Source of the DNA: Algoriphagus sp.
GTDB lineage: Bacteria; Bacteroidota; Bacteroidia; Cytophagales; Cyclobacteriaceae
DNA: 64,000 bases
Direction: 5' to 3'
NCBI GenBank assembly: GCA_030729785.1
Contig: JANQWS010000011.1
Location: 1-64,000 of the forward strand
The notes under the pieces were generated by a model. That model was given only the letters and a program-made list of their open reading frames with translations. It had not been told where the DNA came from and did no database searches. Position 1 is the first letter of the stretch. Every line of letters begins with the position of its first letter. Positions 29,891 to 38,086 of the stretch are shown here, piece by piece. The translations under genes and the position numbers were made by a program.

Positions 29891-30451
29891 TTATGCTCCA
29901 GTCACAACTTTGGCGAATCGAACCACCTTCTCCCCCAAGAAGTATCCTTTCTCTACCACGTCTATCACTGCGCCCTTTAATTCAGGACTTGGGGAGGGAA
30001 TCTGCGTGATTGCTTCTTGCGTATCGGGATTAAAGGGTTGACCAATTAACTCTTCCATAGGCTTTAATCCTCTAGAGTCAAGAATTTTTACCAGTTTTTG
30101 AAAAATCAATTGATTTCCTTCTTGAATTTTTTGCGGGTCTGTTTCCTTTTCTGCTGCCTTAAAGGCGCGCTCAAAGTCATCTACAACAGGAATAAGGTCC
30201 TTCAAAACCTCCTCAGACGCAGTTTTTATCAAGTCAATTCGTTCTTTAGCTGTCCTTTTTCTGAAATTTTCAAAATCAGAATACAAGCGAAGGTATTTCT
30301 CTTTTAGTTCTACCACTTCTAGAGTCAACTTTTCTTCTTGACTGAGGGTATTTTCTTCAGCAACTTCGTCCGTAGGAGGAGTTGCCCCTTCCACTAAATT
30401 TTCGTCTAGGTTCAATGCTGTTTCCTGCTCTTCGTGATCTTTATTTTCCAT
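29891..30451 (-). CDS. grpE: Nucleotide exchange factor GrpE
   Basis: A 186-residue DnaK nucleotide exchange factor. A disordered acidic N-terminus (1-40) leads into the long dimerising helix (about 40-95, YLRLYSDFENFRKRT), followed by PVVDDFERA and the beta domain with GYFLGEKVVRFAKVVV-type end (here GYFLGEKVVRFAKVVTGA). It is the first gene of grpE-dnaJ; dnaK is not in the window. An inverted repeat lies 42-68 bases upstream. Confidence 0.96.
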   Translation of the reverse strand: MENKDHEEQETALNLDENLVEGATPPTDEVAEENTLSQEEKLTLEVVELKEKYLRLYSDFENFRKRTAKERIDLIKTASEEVLKDLIPVVDDFERAFKAAEKETDPQKIQEGNQLIFQKLVKILDSRGLKPMEELIGQPFNPDTQEAITQIPSPSPELKGAVIDVVEKGYFLGEKVVRFAKVVTGA

Positions 30452-30493
30452 GGTTTTAGCAATCGTAGTTGGCTTTTTGAATTTATCAAGGAG

Positions 30494-30519
30494 TTTGCCA
30501 GAACCACAAGGCTGACAAA
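30494..30519 (-). promoter_or_regulatory. Inverted repeat upstream of grpE-dnaJ
   Basis: On the minus strand TTTGTCAG-N10-CTGGCAAA, arms matching in 7 of 8 positions, located between the obg stop and the grpE start where the chaperone promoter should be. It could be a regulator site or part of a heat-shock promoter; this is inferred from position and symmetry only. Confidence 0.35.
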
Positions 30520-30528
30520 GTGGCGGAT

Positions 30529-31521
30529 TTAATCATGGATTGCCTGCCAGATTAAATCCTTTAGTTTCTCCAAATTAAACTGACTGACAGAAGAAATAAA
30601 GACATAGGGGAGGTCATTCGGGATTTCCTGTTCCATCTCACGCATCAATTCCTCATCGAGCATATCTACTTTAGAAATCGCAAGCAACCGTTTTTTATCC
30701 AGAAGTTCTGGGTTATACTTTCTAAGTTCTCCCAATAAAATTCGGTATTGCTCGTTTATGTCTTTGGCATCAGCGGGGATGAGAAACAATAGGATGGAGT
30801 TTCGCTCAATGTGACGCAAAAATCGAATTCCCAAGCCCTTACCCTCAGCAGCTCCTTCGATGATTCCTGGGATATCCGCCATTACAAAGGATTTATCGTC
30901 CCGGTAACTCACTACGCCCAGATTGGGCACCAAGGTAGTGAACGGATAGTCTCCAATTTCTGGCCTAGCTGCAGAAATGGAAGAAAGTAAAGTAGACTTT
31001 CCTGCATTCGGAAATCCTACCAAACCTACATCCGCCAGTAATTTCAATTCTAAAATAATCCACTCTTCAATCCCATCTTCTCCTGGTTGTGCAAAATGCG
31101 GAGCTTGATTGGTAGCCGTTTTGAAGTGATCGTTTCCCAAACCTCCTCTTCCCCCCTTGGTAAGAATAATCTCCTGTCCATGGGTAGTGATTTCAAATCG
31201 CTTTTCCCCTGTTTCTGCATCTTTAGCCACCGTACCCAGCGGAACTTCCAAGATTACATCTTTCCCATCCGCACCTGTTCTTCTTCCTCCATCACCTCCC
31301 TTTCCAGGGTCAGCAATAACATGCTTCTTGTACTTCAAATGGAGCAAAGTCCAAATTTGGGAACTCCCTCTTAGGATAATATGTCCTCCTCTACCTCCAT
31401 CCCCTCCATCAGGCCCTCCTTTTGGTACGTGTTTTTCCCTACGGAAATGTACCGAACCAGCGCCTCCTGCCCCGGATCTGGAACAGAATTTAACATAGTC
31501 AATAAAATTAGAGTCAGCCAT
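30529..31521 (-). CDS. obg: GTPase Obg/CgtA
   Basis: A 330-residue ribosome-associated GTPase. The Gly-rich Obg fold (about 1-158) includes [12 protein letters not shown] and TGADGKD; the G domain has G1 [10 protein letters not shown]3 DIPGIIEGA, and a TKxD-equivalent ISKVD. No C-terminal OCT domain is present. Obg links 50S maturation with the cell's GTP/ppGpp state. It is downstream of adk; a terminator-like hairpin occupies its short leader. Confidence 0.97.
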   Translation of the reverse strand: MADSNFIDYVKFCSRSGAGGAGSVHFRREKHVPKGGPDGGDGGRGGHIILRGSSQIWTLLHLKYKKHVIADPGKGGDGGRRTGADGKDVILEVPLGTVAKDAETGEKRFEITTHGQEIILTKGGRGGLGNDHFKTATNQAPHFAQPGEDGIEEWIILELKLLADVGLVGFPNAGKSTLLSSISAARPEIGDYPFTTLVPNLGVVSYRDDKSFVMADIPGIIEGAAEGKGLGIRFLRHIERNSILLFLIPADAKDINEQYRILLGELRKYNPELLDKKRLLAISKVDMLDEELMREMEQEIPNDLPYVFISSVSQFNLEKLKDLIWQAIHD

Positions 31522-31533
31522 GGGTCGTGAAAG

Positions 31534-31561
31534 AAAAAAGGCTAAGCCCTAGAGCCTAGCC
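31534..31561 (-). terminator. Terminator-like hairpin between adk and obg (possible attenuator)
   Basis: On the minus strand a stem GGCTA/TAGCC extended by a G-T wobble and GC/GC closes a 6-base loop and is followed by six T. It ends only about 12 bases before the obg ATG, leaving no room for a promoter after it. It could end adk mRNA or attenuate obg. Confidence 0.55.
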
Positions 31562-31575
31562 AAGTCTTGAAGGTA

Positions 31576-31583
31576 CAAATCTA
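31576..31583 (-). promoter_or_regulatory. -7 promoter element before obg
   Basis: TAGATTTG on the minus strand matches TAnnTTTG and sits between the adk stop and the hairpin. A TTTG lies 15 bases further upstream at the adk stop, short of the usual spacing. Transcripts from here would begin just before the hairpin. Confidence 0.4.
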
Positions 31584-31597
31584 ATAAAAGCTTCAAA

Positions 31598-32170
31598 TCA
31601 AAAGCCATCAATTACGGCAGTAATCTGATTAAAGATATCTTCAATCTGACCTACTCCATTAATCTGATGAAATTTTCCTTGCTTTTCATAATAAGAAGCC
31701 ACAGGCAAAGTCTCATCCAAATAGACTTGAATTCGGGTGTTGATTTTTTCTTCCTCCTGATCATCTATACGACCTGAAGTTTTTCCCCTTTCTAAAATCC
31801 GTTCTTTTAAGATCGCTTGTGGCACATCCAAAGCAATCATTCCTGAAATATGCATTCCATTTTTTTGTAACATGACATCTAAAGCCTCCGCTTGCGCAGT
31901 AGTACGAGGAAACCCATCAAAAATAAACCCCTTGCTATCGGTAGAAGTGCTAATTTTATGTTCTACCATTTGAATTACTACCGCATCAGGCACCAAATGC
32001 CCCTGATCCATGTACCCTTTGGCCAATTTTCCCAATTCGGTACCCTCACCTAAATGTTTTCGAAATAGATCTCCTGTAGAAAGGTGGGTTAAGCCATAAG
32101 AAGCAATGATTTTTTCACTCTGTGTACCTTTCCCAGCACCAGGAGGGCCAAACAATACAAGATTAAGCAT
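31598..32170 (-). CDS. adk: Adenylate kinase
   Basis: A 190-residue enzyme for AMP + ATP = 2 ADP. It starts MLNLVLFGPPGAGKGT (P-loop 8-16), followed by LSTGDLFR, GFIFDGFPRTTAQAE and the short LID form with RGKTSGRIDDQ; there is no zinc-finger LID. The frame is open 57 codons upstream through the hpt gene, so the ATG at 32170 is chosen. It lies 13 bases after hpt in one unit. Confidence 0.97.
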   Translation of the reverse strand: MLNLVLFGPPGAGKGTQSEKIIASYGLTHLSTGDLFRKHLGEGTELGKLAKGYMDQGHLVPDAVVIQMVEHKISTSTDSKGFIFDGFPRTTAQAEALDVMLQKNGMHISGMIALDVPQAILKERILERGKTSGRIDDQEEEKINTRIQVYLDETLPVASYYEKQGKFHQINGVGQIEDIFNQITAVIDGF

Positions 32171-32183
32171 AATAAAAGTCGAT

Positions 32184-32723
32184 TTAGGGGATACTAAGCT
32201 GATAAATAGCAGGAATATTTCGGCCTTCTCCATCGTAATCAAGACCAAATCCAACCACAAATTTATTCGGAATTTCAAAACCGACATAATCAATTGGATA
32301 ATTAAACTCAAAAGCGTCCTTTTTGAACAATAGAGAGGCAATCGCCATCCGTTTAGGTTGGAAGGACCTAAACTGATTCAGTAAATAGGATATACTTTTT
32401 CCCGTGTCTACAATATCCTCAACCAATAGAATGCATTTGCCTGCAATCGAAGCAGGTATTCCAATCACCTCAGTCACCTTTCCTGTGGATTCCAATCCGG
32501 AATACGAAGAGATTTTAAGAAACTCACAGGTGACTGAAATCGGGATGGCCCTTACCAAATCGGCCATGAAAATAAATGAACCGTTGAGTACTCCTACAAT
32601 CACCAAGTCTTCCCCCATAAAATCATTTCCAATCTGAAGCCCCAATAGCTTAATTCTTTCCTGAATTTGGTCTTCAGAAAGGTAGGCTTCAAACCATTTA
32701 TCTTTTAGCTGTATCTTTTTCAT
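32184..32723 (-). CDS. hpt: Hypoxanthine phosphoribosyltransferase
   Basis: A 179-residue type I PRTase that salvages hypoxanthine (and possibly guanine) with PRPP to IMP/GMP. Seen: VIVGVLNGSFIFMADL and the PRPP loop LVEDIVDTGKS, then the DYVGFEIPNKFVVGFGLDYD C-terminal hood typical of Hpt. It lies 9 bases after the peptidase gene and 13 before adk. With ade (21 kb) it forms an adenine-hypoxanthine-IMP route. Confidence 0.96.
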   Translation of the reverse strand: MKKIQLKDKWFEAYLSEDQIQERIKLLGLQIGNDFMGEDLVIVGVLNGSFIFMADLVRAIPISVTCEFLKISSYSGLESTGKVTEVIGIPASIAGKCILLVEDIVDTGKSISYLLNQFRSFQPKRMAIASLLFKKDAFEFNYPIDYVGFEIPNKFVVGFGLDYDGEGRNIPAIYQLSIP

Positions 32724-32732
32724 CCAATAAGT

Positions 32733-33650
32733 TTAAAGTGCGTGCATCAAGTATCGATACACCTGTATCATGGCATCCAAATCCTTCAAGGAAACTTTTT
32801 CATTTGGGCTGTGCACATGGTCTTCTGCCGCACCAATAAAACACCAGTCCATTGCATAGGGAGAAAATTGAATTTCTCTACCATCACTCCCCCCATAAGC
32901 TTCCACCTCCAATTGATACGGAATTTCACTTTTATGAACTAGGTCAATAAGCCGATCAATAAATTTTTTACGTGGGATAAATTTATCTCGAATAGAAAGG
33001 ACCACTCCTTGGTGAGGATGAATACCCTCTGTAATCCAAGTAATATCTGAAATGAGTGCTTGTTTCACGGGGAATGTCTCTTGAATGAAACGTAACAAAA
33101 AAGGCATGCTCCCCCCACCATGCTCTTCGTAGGTGGTAAATACTACCCATCCATCGTCTAGGGTTTCACAAAGTTGCAACGCAGTGTAGACCCCAAGGCG
33201 ATTATCAAGGTAAGACGCTTGAATAAACTCAGAATCCTCCCGTATATCTTGAGCAAAGGAGAGGCGAGTACCCCGATCGATTTTCCTTGGAAAATCATGA
33301 AAAAGTTCATCCCCTTCTACAACCAATGCACAAGAGATACTCCCTAAACTATCTTTTCCAACTAGTTTTGTGCCAGGAATTAATTCTGGACCTCCAACGG
33401 GAACTAGCTGATTGGCATACCGCACCATAAAACCAATAGTATCCATATGAGCAAATACAGCAGTTCTGGGAGCACCAAACCGCAAAAGGATACAATCCTG
33501 AAAATTCTCACCAAAATAAATTTCTGGAGTTACTTTCCAATTGCATTTGTTTTGTTGGATATATGTAATTATCCAAGATGCAATGCCTGATTCATCACCA
33601 GAAACAGACGGAATAGAAAGTAATTTTTTTAGAAAATCAGAGATTGGCAT
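32733..33650 (-). CDS. M42/M20-like metallo-aminopeptidase
   Basis: A 305-residue di-metal peptidase-like protein. Predicted ligands: H and D of FAHMDTIGF, the bridging D of SYLDNRLG, the EE pair of TTYEEHGGG, D of ISDITW, and H of DHVHSPNEKV. The overall order fits the M42 glutamyl-aminopeptidase group, although it is shorter than most (about 350), with a small insert domain. It is the first gene of the peptidase-hpt-adk unit. Peptide specificity is unknown. Confidence 0.85.
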   Translation of the reverse strand: MPISDFLKKLLSIPSVSGDESGIASWIITYIQQNKCNWKVTPEIYFGENFQDCILLRFGAPRTAVFAHMDTIGFMVRYANQLVPVGGPELIPGTKLVGKDSLGSISCALVVEGDELFHDFPRKIDRGTRLSFAQDIREDSEFIQASYLDNRLGVYTALQLCETLDDGWVVFTTYEEHGGGSMPFLLRFIQETFPVKQALISDITWITEGIHPHQGVVLSIRDKFIPRKKFIDRLIDLVHKSEIPYQLEVEAYGGSDGREIQFSPYAMDWCFIGAAEDHVHSPNEKVSLKDLDAMIQVYRYLMHAL

Positions 33651-33740
33651 AGATTATGTAAAAATTATTTTCTAAATAACGCTTAAATCAAATGAAAACA
33701 AATTTGATATAGGACTTGTTATTCTAAAAAATCTATTAAT

Positions 33741-33770
33741 TTTGCCATTAATTAATTGTATTTATATTTG
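33741..33770 (+). promoter_or_regulatory. Bacteroidetes-type promoter of the OmpA gene
   Basis: TTTG (33741-33744), an 18-base spacer and TATATTTG (33763-33770) match the -33/-7 consensus of Bacteroidetes sigma-A promoters. It predicts a start near 33776 and a leader of about 40 bases before the ATG at 33818. It is the best promoter in the window, fitting an abundant outer-membrane protein. Confidence 0.75.
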
Positions 33771-33817
33771 CAATCAGACTTACCAATCCTTATAAATCGA
33801 AACAAAAATTTTTTGTC

Positions 33818-35110
33818 ATGAAAAAATTAATTCTCTCTACCCTTCTAGCTGGTTGTTTAGCTTTTGCAGCTAACGCCCAAGAAATTAACAAGTGGTCCAT
33901 CGAGGTTACTACTGGTTTCAACAAGCCAATGGCGCCTTTTTCCGCTGGTTTTATTTCTCCTACTCTTAACTTGGGTCACGCAGATCTTGGTGTGCGTTAC
34001 ATGTTCAATGAGAAATTTGGAGCAAAGCTTGATTATGGTTTTGGATCTTTCCAGGAATTGGACGGCACCAAAGCTTTTGACACAAAATACTATAGATTAA
34101 ACCTTCAGGGTGTAGCCAATGTAGGTCGAATCATGAATTTTGAATCTTTCTCCAACAAGCTTGGAATGTTGTTTCACATGGGTGGAGGTATCGGCGTAGT
34201 AAATCCTGAATTGAATTTTTACAATGACTTCAACGATAAAGTCTACACTATGATTTTTGGATTAACTCCACAAATCAAACTTTCTGAGAAGGTTGCATTA
34301 GTAGGTGATATTTCTACCATTTTGAATGGACGTCAGACTATTACTTTCGACGGATCTACTGCTATTTTGCCTTCAACAATGGCCAATGCCGCCACAAACA
34401 ATGGTTTTTATGGTCCTAACGCCAACTGGTGGACTGGAACAATTGGAGTAAACATCTATCTAGGGAAGGCAGAGCAGCATGCAGATTGGTACATTGCTGA
34501 AAACAAATATGCTACCAAAGAAGAACTTGCTACTCAAATCAATGGCATCAAAGACATGTTAAAAGATTCTGATGGTGATGGTGTTCCTGATTATTTGGAC
34601 AAAGAGCCTAACACTCCAGCTGGAGCAAGAGTTAGCCCAACGGGATCAACACTTGACTCCGACGGTGACGGTACTCCTGATCACTTGGATAAGTGTCCAT
34701 TCCAGCCAGGAGCTGCAGCTTCTAACGGATGTCCAACTGAAGTGACTAGAGACGAAGTAGATTACTTAAGAAAAGCCATCAATGACGGTTATGTTAACGT
34801 ATACTACGCATTCGATAGCTCAAAGCCATTGGCTTATTCTATCAGCTCAGCACAATACATCGCTAATTTCCTAAAGAGAAACCCAGGTGTATCTGTAGAA
34901 GTTAAAGGATATGCAGATGAGTTAGGTGCTGAAGATTACAACATCAAACTATCTGAAAGCAGAGCAAAAGCAGTATACGACTTGATCATCGCTTCAGGTG
35001 TAGATGCCTCTAGAGTATCTTACAAAGGTTATGGTGAAGATACTTCCGTAGACAAATCTTCTGCTGATGCAAGACAAATGGCAAGAAGAGCTAGCTTCGA
35101 AGTGAAGTAA
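33818..35110 (+). CDS. OmpA family outer-membrane protein with TSP3 repeats
   Basis: A 430-residue protein with a Sec signal peptide (cleavage after about A20, ANAQ), an N-terminal beta-barrel (about 25-215), a linker with two thrombospondin type 3 Ca2+ motifs (DSDGDGVPDYLD near 250 and DSDGDGTPDHLD near 280), and an OmpA peptidoglycan-binding domain (about 315-430) with NIKLSESRAKAVYD. It tethers the outer membrane to the cell wall. It is a single gene with a strong promoter and a strong terminator, consistent with high expression. Confidence 0.96.
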   Translation: MKKLILSTLLAGCLAFAANAQEINKWSIEVTTGFNKPMAPFSAGFISPTLNLGHADLGVRYMFNEKFGAKLDYGFGSFQELDGTKAFDTKYYRLNLQGVANVGRIMNFESFSNKLGMLFHMGGGIGVVNPELNFYNDFNDKVYTMIFGLTPQIKLSEKVALVGDISTILNGRQTITFDGSTAILPSTMANAATNNGFYGPNANWWTGTIGVNIYLGKAEQHADWYIAENKYATKEELATQINGIKDMLKDSDGDGVPDYLDKEPNTPAGARVSPTGSTLDSDGDGTPDHLDKCPFQPGAAASNGCPTEVTRDEVDYLRKAINDGYVNVYYAFDSSKPLAYSISSAQYIANFLKRNPGVSVEVKGYADELGAEDYNIKLSESRAKAVYDLIIASGVDASRVSYKGYGEDTSVDKSSADARQMARRASFEVK

Positions 35111-35129
35111 TCTTTTAAAAAAAATAGAA

Positions 35130-35160
35130 AAGGTTGGAATTAATTCCAACCTTTTTTTTT
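35130..35160 (+). terminator. Intrinsic terminator of the OmpA gene
   Basis: Stem AAGGTTGGAATT/AATTCCAACCTT followed by a nine-T run, 20 bases after the stop codon. Confidence 0.92.
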
Positions 35161-35223
35161 GCCCAAACAAAACCCAAAGTTGTTTTCTAAAGTACATTAA
35201 GCCTGCCTAGCAGGTCTTTGCTA

Positions 35224-35724
35224 ATGTCACTTCCACCACATCACATTCTATCCGTCGATTTACGCATGCATGAAGCATTCCTGACCTTTGTAGGGATTTA
35301 CCTAGTCACTATGTTCAAGTTTGTTGCAGGCCCACTATTAGGGACAGCGGCTGGATATAGCCCATGGCAAATTATTGGAGTAAGTGTCCTAGGAATGATG
35401 AGTAGTGTCACACTTTTCACTTTCTTCGGAAAACAAATTAAAAAATGGATTTACCTTACCTATGGGAAACAGAAAAAATTGTTCACCAAAAAAAATCGTA
35501 GAATTGTAAATGTATGGAACTCCTATGGAGAACTAGGAATTGCTTTCTTAACCCCCATACTCCTGACCCCCATCGTAGGAACCTTAATTTTAGTGTCTTT
35601 TGGTTCGGCAAAGCGAAAAATTTTTAGCTACATGCTGATTAGCAGCTTGGCTTGGGCCATCTTTTTTAGTTTTTCTATTGAGTGGTTACTCTCCATACCT
35701 ATAATAGCTGCATTATTCAGGTAG
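35224..35724 (+). CDS. Small multi-pass membrane protein, function unknown
   Basis: A 166-residue protein with four or so hydrophobic segments separated by a basic loop (KQKKLFTKKNRR). The phrase FLTPILLTPIVGTLI is reminiscent of small multidrug export (PF06695) or DedA-like proteins, but the match is weak. I use the ATG at 35224; an in-frame TTG at 35218 and an ATG at 35266 are alternatives. Its 3' end overlaps the convergent sdaAA gene by 12 bases. Confidence 0.6.
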   Translation: MSLPPHHILSVDLRMHEAFLTFVGIYLVTMFKFVAGPLLGTAAGYSPWQIIGVSVLGMMSSVTLFTFFGKQIKKWIYLTYGKQKKLFTKKNRRIVNVWNSYGELGIAFLTPILLTPIVGTLILVSFGSAKRKIFSYMLISSLAWAIFFSFSIEWLLSIPIIAALFR

Positions 35725-36621
35725 CTCTTGATCCGGAAGGATCTCAATATCTTGAATCAATATCCGCTTGGCAATTTCTTGACCTGTCAATGTCGCCGCC
35801 AATCCGCCCAGGGCAGTCTCTTTGTAGCGGCTTTCCATAGATGCTCCAATCTCACCCATTGCTTCAATGCATTCATCTACAGGAATTACTGCACTGACAT
35901 TGGACAAGGCGATTTGAGCCGAACTGAATGCGATGGCCGCTGCACTCGCATTTCGTACGACGCAAGGCACTTCAACCAAGCCGGCTACAGGATCGCATAC
36001 TAGCCCCAACATGCACTGAATAGTAATGGCTACTGCATTAAAAAGTTGATCGGTAGACCCACCCAAGCAATGGACAATCGCTCCAGCTGCCATGGCTGCT
36101 GCTGATCCTGTCTCGGCTTGGCAGCCACCTACTGCACCGGCCAAACTTGCCTTTTGCTCAATGATTAAGGCTATGCCGGCTCCCAACAACAAGCCTTCAC
36201 AAATTTGCACATCAGTAAGGCCGTGAATCTCCTGGAGCGTAACCAAAGTCCCTGGAAGAATACCAGAAGCACCAGCCGTAGGTGCAGCCACTATGCGCCC
36301 CATACAGGAGTTGACCTCCTTCGCAGCCAAAGCTCTGGAAATTAATCGCTGAAACTCTGGGGAAAGTACTGTCAAGGGATTGGCATACACTTTCTTGGCC
36401 CCATTGGCTATCATTCCCGAGCGGGAACTCATTTCCTGTTCCAAGCCTGTCTTCACCGCATCCTTCATCACCCGGTAGGCCTGCTGGACACCTTGCCAAA
36501 TTTGCTCCTGTGTAGCTCCTTTTTGAGTCACCTCGTAATCAAGCACTACATTCACTAAGGAGAGCGACCGCTCCTCGCTATATTTTTTCCATCCGCTAAA
36601 ACTTTCAAATAAAAATGACAT
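35713..36621 (-). CDS. sdaAA: L-serine dehydratase, alpha subunit (Fe-S type)
   Basis: A 302-residue catalytic subunit that deaminates L-serine to pyruvate. The predicted [4Fe-4S] cysteines are C167 (GGCQAETGSA), C209 (LVCDPVAG) and C220 (VPCVVRN); NSCMGRIVAAPTAGASG and SRSGMI are family blocks. The beta subunit, which is a separate or fused domain in most species, is not adjacent. Repeat copy A lies just upstream, and the 3' end overlaps the convergent membrane-protein gene. Confidence 0.95.
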   Translation of the reverse strand: MSFLFESFSGWKKYSEERSLSLVNVVLDYEVTQKGATQEQIWQGVQQAYRVMKDAVKTGLEQEMSSRSGMIANGAKKVYANPLTVLSPEFQRLISRALAAKEVNSCMGRIVAAPTAGASGILPGTLVTLQEIHGLTDVQICEGLLLGAGIALIIEQKASLAGAVGGCQAETGSAAAMAAGAIVHCLGGSTDQLFNAVAITIQCMLGLVCDPVAGLVEVPCVVRNASAAAIAFSSAQIALSNVSAVIPVDECIEAMGEIGASMESRYKETALGGLAATLTGQEIAKRILIQDIEILPDQELPE

Positions 36622-36647
36622 GATTCTTTGGGTTTATTTCTTTACAT

Positions 36648-36799
36648 GATTATCCGCAATCACACCAGTAGCTTAAAGTCTAGTTGAATTACTGCGGATA
36701 ATCGTCGACAGACGACTGTCCACAGACCACAGCCCACCTAATTGAACTTCAAACCTTATCATTCTTTGGTAACTGGTGACAAAGGTGATAATCAGATTT
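36648..36799 (+). repeat. Dispersed intergenic repeat, copy A
   Basis: A roughly 150-base non-coding element. It opens with GATTATCCGC, which pairs perfectly with GCGGATAATC 46 bases later (36694-36703), followed by a tract of CCACAG-like words and a tail ending in GGTGATAATCAG, whose GATAATC again complements the opening GATTATC. It is nearly colinear with copy B at 50725 and with a decayed copy C at 61050. It lies between the OsmC and sdaAA genes, in the same orientation as the others. Confidence 0.85.
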
Positions 36800-36826
36800 C
36801 TTTAAAAAAAGCAATCTCAATGCAAC

Positions 36827-37231
36827 TTAAAAATCGAAATTGATGGTTTGAATAAGTAGGGGATCCAAACTCAAGGCTACCGGACAAGTTCGGGCAGCAT
36901 TTTTTAATTTTTGACTAAATGATGCGCTGAATGGGGTGCCAGACCAATGAAAGTCAATTTGAATTTCTTTAATCTTTCTAGGGCTACTTTCCATAATCTT
37001 GGTTACTTCCCAGGAAAGTCCTTCTAGGGAAATCCCATCTCGCTCAGCGACAATCCCCATAATCGTCACCATACAACTACCTAATGCAGCACAAACCAAG
37101 TCGGTTGGAGAAAAAGCTTCTCCCTTCCCGTTGTTATCCAGTGGAGCATCTGTAATCAACGCATTTCCAGAAAGAACATGGTTTGCTTGGGTCCTCAAGT
37201 TCCCTAAGTATGAACTTTTTATAGTGGGCAT
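36827..37231 (-). CDS. OsmC family protein
   Basis: A 134-residue member of the OsmC/Ohr fold, which contains thiol-dependent peroxidases. The peroxidatic Cys is probably C53 (AALGSCMVTIMG) and the resolving one C116 (AARTCPVALSL), with a further C47. The layout with PTDLVCAALGSC fits the YhfA/OsmC subgroup. A TATTTTTG -7 element lies 41 bases upstream of the ATG. It is a single gene followed by repeat copy A. Confidence 0.93.
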   Translation of the reverse strand: MPTIKSSYLGNLRTQANHVLSGNALITDAPLDNNGKGEAFSPTDLVCAALGSCMVTIMGIVAERDGISLEGLSWEVTKIMESSPRKIKEIQIDFHWSGTPFSASFSQKLKNAARTCPVALSLDPLLIQTINFDF

Positions 37232-37271
37232 AAACTCTTACTTTTAAAATTCTGTTATATAGATATCTAAT

Positions 37272-37279
37272 CAAAAATA
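37272..37279 (-). promoter_or_regulatory. -7 promoter element of the OsmC gene
   Basis: TATTTTTG on the minus strand, matching TAnnTTTG, 40 bases before the start codon. Confidence 0.4.
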
Positions 37280-37303
37280 GAGCATTATTTTCGACCAACG
37301 CGA

Positions 37304-38032
37304 ATGAATAAGCTGAATTTCCTAATCCCTTTATTATTCTTGCTGCTTTCACTACCTGCGCTTGCGCAGCGGGAAGACACAGGTAATTACGAATACGATA
37401 AAGAATACCTTTTGGGGGTGAATAAAAATACAAACGGGGGAATGATCGGTGGCATTGCCCTCAAAATAGGAACACGAATTGACGATTCTCAATTTTCCTT
37501 TTTTGGAATTGAACTAGCCAATGTTAAACATCCAAAAGAAGTTCGCTACACCACTGTAACGGGTAATAATTATATATTTGGAAAATCCAACTACCTCTAT
37601 GCCATTCGACCACACTACGGAAGAGAAGTTGTCCTGTTTAAAAAAGCACCAAATCAGGGTGTCCAAGTCTCCGCTTTAGCCGCAATAGGTCCTTCATTTG
37701 GGCTCATCTCCCCTTACTTCATTGAATATGCACTCAATCGGGTAGAAACTGTGGTAGAGCCCTACAACCCCGACATTCACCAAAGTAAATTCAATATCTT
37801 GGGAAGTGGGCGATTATTGGAAGGGGTAGGTCAATCCGAGCTCGCTATTGGAGGAATGGCTAAAGCAGCCCTTTTCTTTGAATTTGGGGTATTCAAAAGT
37901 AACGCCACGGGCCTGGAAGTTGGGTACCAGTTGGAAGGTTACCAAAAAGAAATCCCGCTTATCCTACGCGCCGAAAACCAACAATTCTTTCAATCAGCCT
38001 ACTTCACACTTTTTTTTGGATTCAGAAAATAA
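37304..38032 (+). CDS. Secreted outer-membrane-barrel-like protein, unknown function
   Basis: A 242-residue protein with a Sec signal peptide (about 1-21, ending PALAQ) and alternating amphipathic strands ending in an aromatic-rich segment FFGFRK, as in small outer-membrane barrels. I do not recognise a named family. It is divergent from the OsmC gene and 54 bases before lipA, so it may share a transcript with lipA, though lipA has its own -7 element. Confidence 0.6.
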   Translation: MNKLNFLIPLLFLLLSLPALAQREDTGNYEYDKEYLLGVNKNTNGGMIGGIALKIGTRIDDSQFSFFGIELANVKHPKEVRYTTVTGNNYIFGKSNYLYAIRPHYGREVVLFKKAPNQGVQVSALAAIGPSFGLISPYFIEYALNRVETVVEPYNPDIHQSKFNILGSGRLLEGVGQSELAIGGMAKAALFFEFGVFKSNATGLEVGYQLEGYQKEIPLILRAENQQFFQSAYFTLFFGFRK

Positions 38033-38063
38033 TTATAAATACCCAAATTTATCGACCCTAATG

Positions 38064-38071
38064 TACCTTTG
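38064..38071 (+). promoter_or_regulatory. -7 promoter element of lipA
   Basis: TACCTTTG, an exact TAnnTTTG match, 15 bases before the chosen lipA ATG; transcription would begin about 10 bases before it. Confidence 0.4.
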
Positions 38072-38086
38072 TACAAATATTACGCT

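Noticed and set aside
32171-32341. N-terminal extension of adenylate kinase
   Set aside because: It lies inside hpt in another frame; the P-loop starts only seven residues after the ATG at 32170.
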